From contig NC_089551.1 in the NCBI RefSeq assembly GCF_040115645.1, positions 4,340,001 through 4,404,000 on the forward strand: a stretch of DNA of 64,000 nucleotides, in the 5' to 3' direction. The notes beneath the pieces are model-generated. The model was given only the letters and a program-made list of their open reading frames with translations, had not been told where the DNA came from and searched no databases. The DNA is from Euwallacea fornicatus. Taxonomy: Eukaryota > Arthropoda > Insecta > Coleoptera > Curculionidae. Made by a program: the position numbers and the translations under genes. Shown here piece by piece: positions 48,389 through 59,100 of the stretch; the first letter of the stretch is position 1; each line of letters starts with the position of its first letter.

Positions 48389-49557
48389 TCTTTGCTTTTC
48401 AGATAAACGATCAATTATTATTATATTCTAACTCTGGTAGATGCCTGACAAACTGAATTCAACTACTAATGAATTCTATGATATCTGAAGGCCATTTGGC
48501 ATTTCTACGTCTTATTGTAATTTCCTCGCTCTCTTTCAAAGTGAAATACGAATGGATTATCTATACAGGGCGGCCATAATCTATTTCTCGGTATAGGTGA
48601 CTTTTTCATTTGATGACGTAAAAAATCGGGTAAATGGGAAAAATTGGGCAGAACTTCATAGGTAATAGGATGTCGGTTTTAAACTAGACAAAATACGTTA
48701 GATTTATGAAATATTTGAAAAAAAAAAGTGAAAATTGCCTAAATCTTTAAATCAAACATCTCAAAACCTATTAAAATTAGATGTTAGTTGTTAGTTTCTT
48801 TTGGGAGATGTTTTTATGGAGAATTCACTGGTATTAACAAAAATTTCCAGATGGACCTTGATTTTCCAGACTTGACACAAACTTTTTTTTAATTGTAATC
48901 ATATTTGGCTCTGAATGCATTAAATAGCTTTTTCCCTGATTTCATTGTTATACTTTGCCGTATCGTTATCTTTTTGCCCGCACTCGAAATTACCAAAATA
49001 AGCTCAATTTAATATTTTTACCATGATGGCCATGGAAAACACAAAAATTTAAGATATACTACAACAACAAACTATGATAAAATATTAATTAAATTAGTTT
49101 TCAGAATTTTAGTTTTTATAATTGTTTATAAAAATATAACATTTAAACATTTTAAATGAATTTTACTTACCAAAACAGAATAACAAGAGTTAAAATGACA
49201 ACGCGAAAACGGTAACTAAAAAGTCGTATATGAAGCAAAGATTAAAACTTTTAATATTTTTAGGTATAAACTTCGTTCTATTTTTTTTTTCTTAAGGAAA
49301 CTGTAAATTCAAGTTTAGTTCTGAGTATACCGTAGTATCGCTCATTGAATTACCTTTTATTTGATATACTATAGTGAGCACCTTTAAATTTGAAACTAAA
49401 AAGTTAGTGGGGGCAGCTGGATAGGGGTGAAAAACTTGAACATCCAAAATAATACATAATTTTTTTTTTTTATTATATTTAATTAAGCATTTTGTTTAAA
49501 TGTCGAGTTTATGAAAATTTTAAACGTGTTGCAATACTTTTTACAAGTGTTGTATAA
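48389..49557. mobile_element. right half of the same family, interrupted by another insertion
   Basis: The sequence at 48389-48560 resembles 46745-46950 (CAGATAAACGATCAAT, GGTAGATGCCTGACAAACTG, TTTCTACGTCTTATTGT). The segment from about 49240 to 49557 resembles 46970-47282 (GGATAGGGGTGAAAAACTT, TTGCAATACTTTTTACA). Between them a block beginning TACAGGGCGGCCATAATC near 48565 has no counterpart and looks like a later insertion. Confidence 0.65.
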
Positions 49558-49742
49558 AATAAGTTTGTTGACTTCAAGAAATCGCACAAACTGAAACAAC
49601 ACAAAAAACGCAGAAACTTTTGGTTTGCCCCAATAGAGGCACTTTGGCCTTAATTGTAATTCGCTACTCAAAACTATTTACTACAGTATTACATTACGGT
49701 TGGCTTGATTTGCCCATAAAAATGCCCGTCGCGTCATAACAC

Positions 49743-49750
49743 TGACGTCA
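49743..49750. promoter_or_regulatory. CRE-like palindrome upstream of RSPH3
   Basis: A perfect TGACGTCA palindrome lies 33 bp before the X-box-like site and about 370 bp upstream of the first RSPH3 start codon. This is the consensus site of CREB/ATF-type bZIP factors. An eight-base match has a fair chance of arising at random, so its role is only suggested. Confidence 0.4.
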
Positions 49751-49782
49751 TTGTCCTACAACAATGATCCCTATACCATTTT

Positions 49783-49796
49783 GCCACCATGGTAAC
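49783..49796 (+). promoter_or_regulatory. X-box (RFX-binding site) match upstream of RSPH3
   Basis: GCCACCATGGTAAC fits the ciliary X-box consensus RYYNYY-WW-RRNRAC at every position. RFX-family transcription factors bind this site in promoters of cilium genes. It is 321 bp upstream of the ATG at 50117, which opens a radial-spoke gene, so the context agrees with a ciliary target. Binding is inferred, not shown. Confidence 0.6.
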
Positions 49797-50116
49797 GTCA
49801 ACAACCGCGTTGGTTTTGCCTCGAAATGTGTAACAAAAGTCCTCCGCCGTTTTCGATGATCTTTTGATTGGTTTTCGTAAACAAAAAGTGTAAACATGGA
49901 CCTAACTTTGACCCAAAGTTTGACCGAACTCTTCGCCTGTTCTTCAGCCGCACGCGGACCAGAAAAACGTGTCGAGAATGACGAGATTGAGACGTTTCGT
50001 TTCGCGTTATATTAGTGACCCTTTTTAGGTAATGTATACTCGTATTATGTAGTATATTGATTCAGAAGGCCCAATAGTGCAGTTCACTGCGATTCAAGGT
50101 AGAAGAAGCGGCAAAC

Positions 50117-53100
50117 ATGACCATGGGCGAGAAATCGGCCGCGTCCAAAAAACCGCCCATCAACCCCAGTGCCAAAACCCACCAAACTTCTAACGTCGAG
50201 GTCAATCTTAATGACGATCTGTCACAGCAGAACAGCAAAACGCGCCTCAACACTGAATACACTTTTTCCAGTTCTCCAAGGGCTTTGCTCAACAATAAGA
50301 AGATGGTTTGGGGGTAAGCATTGAAAGGGGGACCGCGGGAAATTTGGGTAGGGGGAAGGGGTGGTTTTTAAATGTTGGCCCAGTAATTTCACATTAAGCA
50401 AATCTCAAAGTCACGGTCAAAGGTAATGGCAGGAGGGCTTATCAGAAGGTCATCTGGTTATAGCGTTGCAAAAGGAAAATGTTTTATTCATATTCGAGAA
50501 GGAAAAAAAGGAATTCTCGGAAGTTGAACGATGGCAAAAAGAACACGTTATTTCCATGAATTAATTCGGAGAAAATCCAAACCGCCCATCCTAAGCCATT
50601 AACTGGCTATTTGGGATAATAGGGAATAATGATGTGATTGACGTACCCCCACCTGGTTCGGTCAAGACCGTTGGTCAGTGCCTGAAAACAATAATCATGA
50701 AATTAGACCAATAATTAACAGTCGAAGGGGTCACGCAACGACTTTCCACCTCATGGATCAATGGGACTTTTTCTAATTCGGTTTGCGGTTCAAAAGACGT
50801 TGCGTGACGGACCTCAAGTCTGGCGAGAAGCATGAAAACTCGGACTTTCCCGGTTGTATCGTCTAGGACAAACTACATGAATCACAAATCAACAAACAAG
50901 GACTGCGCCCATTCTATGGGACATGGATCCATGATTATAACCCATAACACAGCGAAGACGACCCCCTCAAAAGTTTCCTCTTGGTAATGGCTTGACATCC
51001 ATGTAAATTGCACATAATGTATGCTAATGTAACGTCCAAGAATAGCGTGTTCTTTTAATGTCCAGGCCCTGGGACTAACAATTATTCTGACCTTCAGCCA
51101 AGAGGTTCAGCAAAGCCGGTGTACGTACATTCACCTTTATTTGGGTAAAAGCAGTATTGATCCCCGTTCTGGCCCATTACTTTTGACGTAATCTAGAAAA
51201 ATTAGAATTACTGTTGTTATAATTAATGTCGAATTACTGTTATTAGGTGTCTAAATAGAACAAAAACAACGTTTGGGTACCGGTACTTTTGGGTACCTGC
51301 TCGGACTCGAGGGACTTGCACCCGCGGGGTCAGTAAATGAGTCTGTGAACTCAAAGTGAACGACCTCTGTAATATTAGAAATTCATAGAGGCCCCACTTA
51401 CAGACGAGACACACATTTTCTAATGACGGTCATGTTGCACGATTGGACATTAGAGGATCGTAATAAAGAATTTAGCGTGTAATTTATTTAAATTTAATCG
51501 ATAGGGAATCAATCATTCCAAGAGTCAAAATAGGGCAACAGAACTGAACAATAAATTAATGTAATCGTATGGCATTTTTTGATATCTGGCGACATATATC
51601 TGAGTTCATTAGGGAATCAATAGAAAACAAATCAGAGCTAATACATAGCTATCAAGAAAAATAAGTAATCTAGCCCGGTTTCCTTATATAAATTTTACTA
51701 AGTAAGTTGTAGTGTATCGTATACAGGATGATCCATGCAAAATGATGCACTACTTTATTTCAAAAACAGTAGGGTTTAGAAAAAAGTTTAATATAAAATT
51801 GTTACTGTTTTGACGGGTTTTTAAAAATATTTTTCAAGGTACGGGGTGGTTCAGAAAACCGTGACATGACTAAAACATTATTTTTAATGGAATACTCTAT
51901 ATTTTGTTACAGATACTGATTCTGCTTGTAACTATAAGAATTTTTGTTTTTCCGCAGTCTGAAATTTTTTTTGCAGCTTCTGAATGAATTAAATTATAAA
52001 ATAAACATTGAAGGAAAATAAGCTTTTTAAAACTCTCAATAAATTCTGATGGTATTAATTGAATTGTTTAAAAATTTATACGACAAAAAGTCATTTTACT
52101 ACAAAATATATTTTTTATCATTATTTTAAAAGAAAAATTTATTAAAAAAATAAAGGGTGCGTCATTTAAAACAATCGAGTTTGAAGTACTTGAAACGCGA
52201 AAAATTTAAATATATTTTTTTCACACTCTATATAAAACCTCTCGAATATTTACAATATGCCTTGATAGACGAACCCTTTGTTTTGCACTGAACAAGTTCT
52301 CAAATGATTTAAGTGAAAATACTAATTTAAATTAAATTAAAAGAAGTATTCCACTTAAAAAAATGTATTTCTGTCACGCCACGATTTTGTTAGCTACCCT
52401 GTAACTTCGAAAATATTAAAAACTGAAAATTCATGAAAAACTTAATAACTTTTATATTAAACTTCTTTCTAAACCTTGCGACTTTTGCGATGAAGCACTG
52501 GACCATTTTACATAGACCACCCCGTACATTGCAGTTACAACTGACTCGACTTGGCTCGACTTGAAATCTCATCAAACTCAAAAAATGACACAATTTTCAT
52601 GAGCTTCAAGTCAAGTCGCCATAACTTCTCGTCATTTTCTAAGCGTTCAAGGCGAAAGACCTTTTCTTCTAGAGTCAAGTGCATACTCAGGCCAATCTTT
52701 GATTCAACCAATTATTTTAATGCGACACAGGGCAAAGAAAAATGAACTGGGATAATGTACAATTTTAACCCAGTGCATTTGATATCTACGATAAATCTTG
52801 AGTTCTCATTGTAATGTCCTTTAATAGCTTCAATCGATTACTAGGGACATGTGTAGCGTTTTTTCGTTTTTTTTTTTATTCGTGAAAAGTTGCAACAAAC
52901 GATCTATGTCACGAACTTACCACTCCACGTAGATTTAACTTATCTTATTTGAATTAGCGCAAAAAATGAATACTTTTTGAATACACCTTGAAACTATTTT
53001 CTGATTAAAAAAAGAAACATAAAAACGTTAAGCTTTTCGCGAGATATCGACTAAAGCCGATAAAGGACACTGTAATGAGAACTTAATGGGCTGAAAATGC

Positions 53101-56100
53101 AGCGGATTAAAATTTTGTATTTTTACAGTGCATCTTTCTATGTCCCATATAACACTAAAAAGTTATTTTAATTCGAAATTGGAGCACATACCTTACTGTA
53201 GAAGACCTTTGGGTTCCTTTTTTGATTATAAATGTAGGTTGACTAGTTTCTGAGATATAACACATCGAAAATAATGAAAAATTATGCCGTATCGCTTTTT
53301 TCTCGTCAGAACCTGTAAAGCTTACTATCGATTAAAATAATTAAACTATGAATACATCAAAATTTCAGTTAATTTAACAATTCCAAAGCGGCAAATGCAA
53401 TAGAAAATTTCGAAAAAACTCCCCAAACGAATCCGGACTAATCCGAAATGTCTAAACCAAAGTAGTATAAATTATGTATGGTATCATCAGATAGACCTAA
53501 TGTGACCTGAGTACGTGTGCAAACCCAAAGAGTTTTTCAAAAAGTTGTTTTGGTCAAAAGAAATTAATCGAAAAAATCTGAAATAATCTGGAGTTAATTG
53601 GCCAAATATTACTCGACAATTCTTGCTCTTATCTTTGCAATACGAAAATTAGACAAATGCAGTTGAAATACACTTTATGTGGGTATAACGACAATATAAT
53701 CGTCATGCGTCAAAAGTTGCTGGGCCAGGGGTGCTTCTGACCGCTGACCGACGGTCAGTTTCGCCTAAGAGCGTCGCGACGTCTTATGTTTCCTTTAATA
53801 CCGTCCACTCTAACCGGTAGAAATATCGGTAAAATTTCTAATTTTACTCCCCGTTGTTATTTCGATTCTGAATACTTACTACCTAGGTTGGTTGGTCGAA
53901 TCAGTGTTTCTATTTTTGTACCGGTCAGTAATTATTAATCTGACCAGTAAGGTCGTAAACTGGAGAATTAATCAAATGTAAGGACATCAAGACAACTTTG
54001 ATCCGATTTGTGTTTGCATGTTGTGTGTTGAAAATCGTACTGAATGTTTTATCCCTACGTGCATTTAATGCGTCTCATGTCGTATGCCCGTAAATAGGTC
54101 AATAATTGAAGCTACACAAAATAGGTATTTTTGAAAAACTTGAACGGACATCAATTATTCAAAAAAATGCAATATCATTTGGAGTACTAAAAGACACGTT
54201 GCAAATGCAAATTCTCCTCTGACAATATAAATTACGGAAATAGATATATATTTGCATATCGATCATGCTCGCATAATATGCACGTTTACGGGTCGCGGTG
54301 TTTGACCCATGAAGAAACTTAATAGACTTTGACTCGCAAGTTTTTTATTCAAAACTACGATAATGCCAATACTGATGCAAAAGAAAAATAATCAATTTCA
54401 ATTACAGGCCCTGAATTAAATTAATATGCGCCTCTGAAATTACTCTTTACGCGTTTTACACTCCCTCTGCATTAACGACCGACTAAACCAACCAACCTAA
54501 ACAAGAACATTTCCCTTTCCGATTCGCAACAATGAGCTCTAGCGCCTGATGATGGAGGTACTCATACCGAAACTTCTCCCCATGTCCTCTGACGAGACCG
54601 AGGATGTGGCTTTTAAAGTGCTCAACCAAGACGACCTTCCCTCCATGGCTGTGATTGGAGAAACCATATTCAAGCCTTTCGGCAGCGATCCCAAAGTGAA
54701 GCCCAACCTGATTGTCCACCCCACCCGTCGCGTTTTAACCAACTTAGAAGAGAACAAGCTGAAGGCTCTGGCCAAGTCGCAGGGTAACTTGGATGCCCCC
54801 AAGAAAAATAAAGGGCTGAGAAGGAAGTTCAGCAACTCGCACGGGCAATTGAACCACAACAACAGCACAGCTGGGGTCAGGATAGAAGACCTGCAAGGTC
54901 AACTAGATCACGCCAAGTTCACGAAGACCTTAGATGCCAAACTCAGGAGGTTGCAACGGGAAGAGAAAGGCAAAAAACTGGATAAACCGCCGAGAAAGCC
55001 GTTTGTGACTACCGTGCCCAAGGGCACCTTCCTGGAACCGCCGATTGAAATTAAAGAGATCTACAAAACACAGAAGGAGGATGTCAAAAAAGAGGAGGGA
55101 AGGAAGTTGTTCACGTACGCCAGTCAGCCGAGGGTACTGAATAGGTCCCCGGCTAAGATGGTGCACGTGCAGAAATGCGCTGCCGCCCTTGCAGCCGCTA
55201 GGATTGCAGGGGGGGTGGCGGGATTGAAGGGAAGTGAGGGTGAGATAAGTCCGTAAGTTCATACTAGAGCCGAAATTGTCAATTTCATTCATAGAACTAT
55301 GCACTTTCTATAATAAATCGTACTTTTTACAGAGAAGCCAATTACGGCAACATTATGTTCGACAAGAGGGTGTTTCGGGGCAGCAATTTCGCACCGCAGC
55401 ATATGGTAAGGCACAATTCCCAACGACTTACAAACCAGAAACAAAATCGGCCCATTTTTAAATTGCACCAATAATTCTATGTAATTTTGCAAATGAATTT
55501 ATTGTAGCCTTAATTTATTACCGCAGCCCAAATGGAATCCCCATTTTGCTTATGCCAAACTACTCTCAACAGACGATGTAAGTACTTTTACCTCTAATTA
55601 TGCTTTTTAAAACAATGTGCCGATTTTCTGACTGCACTTCTATTTTTGACGAAATAAAGCCGGCTTAAGAGGGCATTAACACAACCCACAGGATACCATT
55701 AAACGGATCGATGAAAAGTACCTTTCCTTAACAGTAAATTAGCCTAAAATCTGAGGCCCAGCTGATTGATAATCTATGGCAGATCTATTGCTATCTCTAC
55801 AGAACATTATATAGGATGTTTCATAAACATACTGCCACACTTTCAGCGAATGCATACCTCGTAAAAACAAATATTTAGATCGAATAAAGATAGCTCCGAA
55901 ATCGCTTCGTTCCCAAGATACAGAAAGTTTAATTTCTTTGTTTTTTTAACGTTTTTAAAATATTTTATAAACGGTTTGGGATAAGCACATTGAATTAGGG
56001 ACTCGCTATGGGGAGATAAATGTAAAAGTTCTGGAGTATGCAGAATATTTCCACTTACACCAGGGCTGTCCATGCGGCAATCTATCGTTTTTACATATGT

Positions 56101-59100
56101 AAATGCCTCAGAATTTAACGGAACCATACTTTTGAAGAAGAGTATTATTACGCGGAGAGGCGTGGTTTATACATGTTTATTTTCATACAAAAAATCGTGA
56201 TGTGTCTCCTAACAAAAAATTTTTAAAAATTAATTTCTAAACAACTAAAAAAAAATAGCACTTGGAAATCTATACCGGTCTTTTGTTAGGCACCCGAATG
56301 AGAAATTATATTCTATCTTAAATATTTAAAACAATTGTAAACGATTAAAAACAGATATTTGAGCACCAAAATACTAAAATTGATGGAATAGTGAAAAAAT
56401 ATATTCGTATTAAAAAAAGTCAGTGACATACCATTTTTTCATTACAAACTTCCCTTTGAATGGCCGCACTTTCGCCACTAGTGTGGGCAGAACTATTCTG
56501 CCTACTCCAGTATCTGCAAATTTATCCCTCCATAGCGTATTCCTAATTTTGTGCCCTTATCCCAAATGGTCTTTGAAATATTTCTAAAAAAAATTGAAGA
56601 ACAAAAAATTAAACACTCTGTTTTGGAAGCGAAGCAATTTCGGACCTAACTTTATTCGACCTAAATATTTTTTAAGCCCTACAGTCGCTGAAAGTTAGTC
56701 GATATGTTTGTGAAACACTTTGTATATATACCCTGTATGGGTGTTTCCTAACTACGTCTAAAAACTTTAAAGGCGTAATCTTCGACTGATTTTGAGTCAA
56801 AAATGTCCAATAAACATATTTCCGCAAATGCCTTGTTTCCAATATACAGGGTGTTGAAATGTAACAAGAAAAAGAGATTTTATTTCCAAAATGACTCAAT
56901 TTGGGTGTTTGAATTTTAGAAAAGACAATTTTTTGGGGGAATGCTTTAATGATTAATTATGAAAATTGCTGAAAACGACCACCATTACTCATAATGCAGG
57001 CTTCCATCCTTCTTGTTAATGATTGTCTCACTCTCTCGAAAACTCCTGGTTTGTTGCGTATCGTTTCACATCCGGTAATTATACGTTCCTGAAGTTGATC
57101 TAGAGTGTTTATTGGGACAGCATAGACAAGTCTTCTTCAGATCATTCATTCATCAAATTAGTAAATACCACCAAACCTTTAGAAACCTTTAAAACCTTTT
57201 TCAACGTCTTTCAATCAACACCCTGTATCTTGGAAACAAAGCATTTGCGAACATATGTTTATTAGACATTTTTGACTCAAAATCAGTCTAGGATTACGCC
57301 TTTCAATTTTTTATACGTAGTTAGGAAACACCCTATATATACACGGTGTTCAAAAAGACATCTACCAACCTCAATACAGGATGAAATAAATCATTATAGG
57401 AATATTTCAGGGAGCAGTAATACTCTACAAAATAATAAAAATATGCTAACAACCGAAGAGTGAAAAACCATATTTTATACACAGAGGGGCAAAGTTTCAA
57501 ATTTTTTCTAATATTTTCTGTGTTTCTCACCTGAATGGTTGAGTAAAATTTGTAAAATTTCTTTTATCCATTTTCTTTTAAATCCTTTACAACAAAATAT
57601 AAAACTCGTGTTTTTGGGTCATGTACTATTTTATGCTTTGGATCTTTTTTTGGAATACCCTCTATGAATTCTGGCATCAATATTAGATTCCTTTTTCAAT
57701 TCTTTAGCTTTGTGCTGTCTTACAGTATTTTCGTATCTATTACCGTTTTCATAGAATTTGCAAAAACATCTATCAATAGAAATTAAGAACGTATAAGAAA
57801 TAAGGAAAAGAATCATCCGACTTAGTTATTATCTATCTGAAACAGTTCGTAAAATTTAATCAAATGTCTGAATTAAAAATAAACCAAAATGATCACAAAA
57901 GTATAAAAACTGTTAAAAATGTCCTTAAGAAATGTCAAACTTTGCCACCGTGTATATCAAAAATGGTGCGTTTTTGGCCATAGGTCTATTGGCATATTTT
58001 GTATTATTTTGCAGCGTACTGCCGCTTCCTGAAATATTTCCATGATCAAATGTTATACCTTGTATATCGTAGAGGACTCAGCTGATGAAGAAACAGTTTA
58101 TAAAAGCCATAAATTATTCCTGTGGTTCTCCAATATTAATCGTGAACGTACAAGGAAAAGCAACTAATGGCAAGATTCGGTAAAATTCGACGTTGATTTA
58201 CAGTGACATATTACTATATTTTTCATCGTTTGACGTCAAAGCTATAGCTATACGACACTAACATTGCATATAAATATACTGGGCGTCAATTTAAACATAT
58301 TAGAACTTTTTTTATCACTTTTGAATAGCTGTAACTTCGGCCTGCATCATTCAATTTAAATCATTGGCACGTGGTTCTTCCATAATTGATTGGCAGGTGT
58401 CCGCTTTTTTTTAGCAATTGAACTTTTGGGTCTTATACAGGGTAAACATGCCGTTAATTTCACTATAATAATATGGGCATTTCGGAGGGTAATGCTTCGA
58501 AACATTTCATTCAAGTTCCCATTCCTCATGAAGTGGAGTTTTTCACATGGTCAAATTTTATACCAAAATAAACCACTTTTCGAAAAACCCTCGTAACGTT
58601 TTTATAGTGTTTTAATCATAAATCTGTCAAAAACGTCTGGTGATGCTATCCAGAGGTACATGGTATCATAAAAATGAATTTAAGCAACTTGCTTCTATTA
58701 AAGATATACAGAATTAAATGTTAACATTTTTGTAGCACTGATTTTCTTACACTGCATACAGGATATAACATATCATAATAGATATGTGGGAGGGTTATAA
58801 TACTCTGCAAATTATTTTTCAAAACTATTATAGACATATGGTCAAAAACGCGCCATGTTCAATATACAAGGTGACAAAATTTCATATTTTCCCCACTTTT
58901 CTCATGTATCATTTAAGTTCATTTTTTTCAATTTCGTACACCAAGTTTCTTTAAGAATTTCTACAAAAAAAATGTCAAAATCATCGGTAACCATATACAC
59001 AGCGTTGTGTTTTTTGGGTCACATACTATTTTATGCTTTGCATCTTTTTTGAAACACTCGGTATGAATTCCGATACCAAATTTAAATCCATTCTTCAACT

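Larger units (their letters stand above)
45135..49742. other. intergenic region between ABCC4 and RSPH3
   Basis: Holds a transposon with a decayed transposase (45359-47282), an interrupted relative of its right half (48389-49557), and separate end-like motifs such as TACAGGGTGACTCAG near 47321 and CCGCCCTGTATAT near 47980. No exon was recognised between them. Confidence 0.5.

Noticed and set aside
54483..55304. Two long minus-strand open frames opposite RSPH3 exon B
   Set aside because: They are antisense shadows of the plus-strand exon, which has the correct splice phase and a motif shared with exon A.
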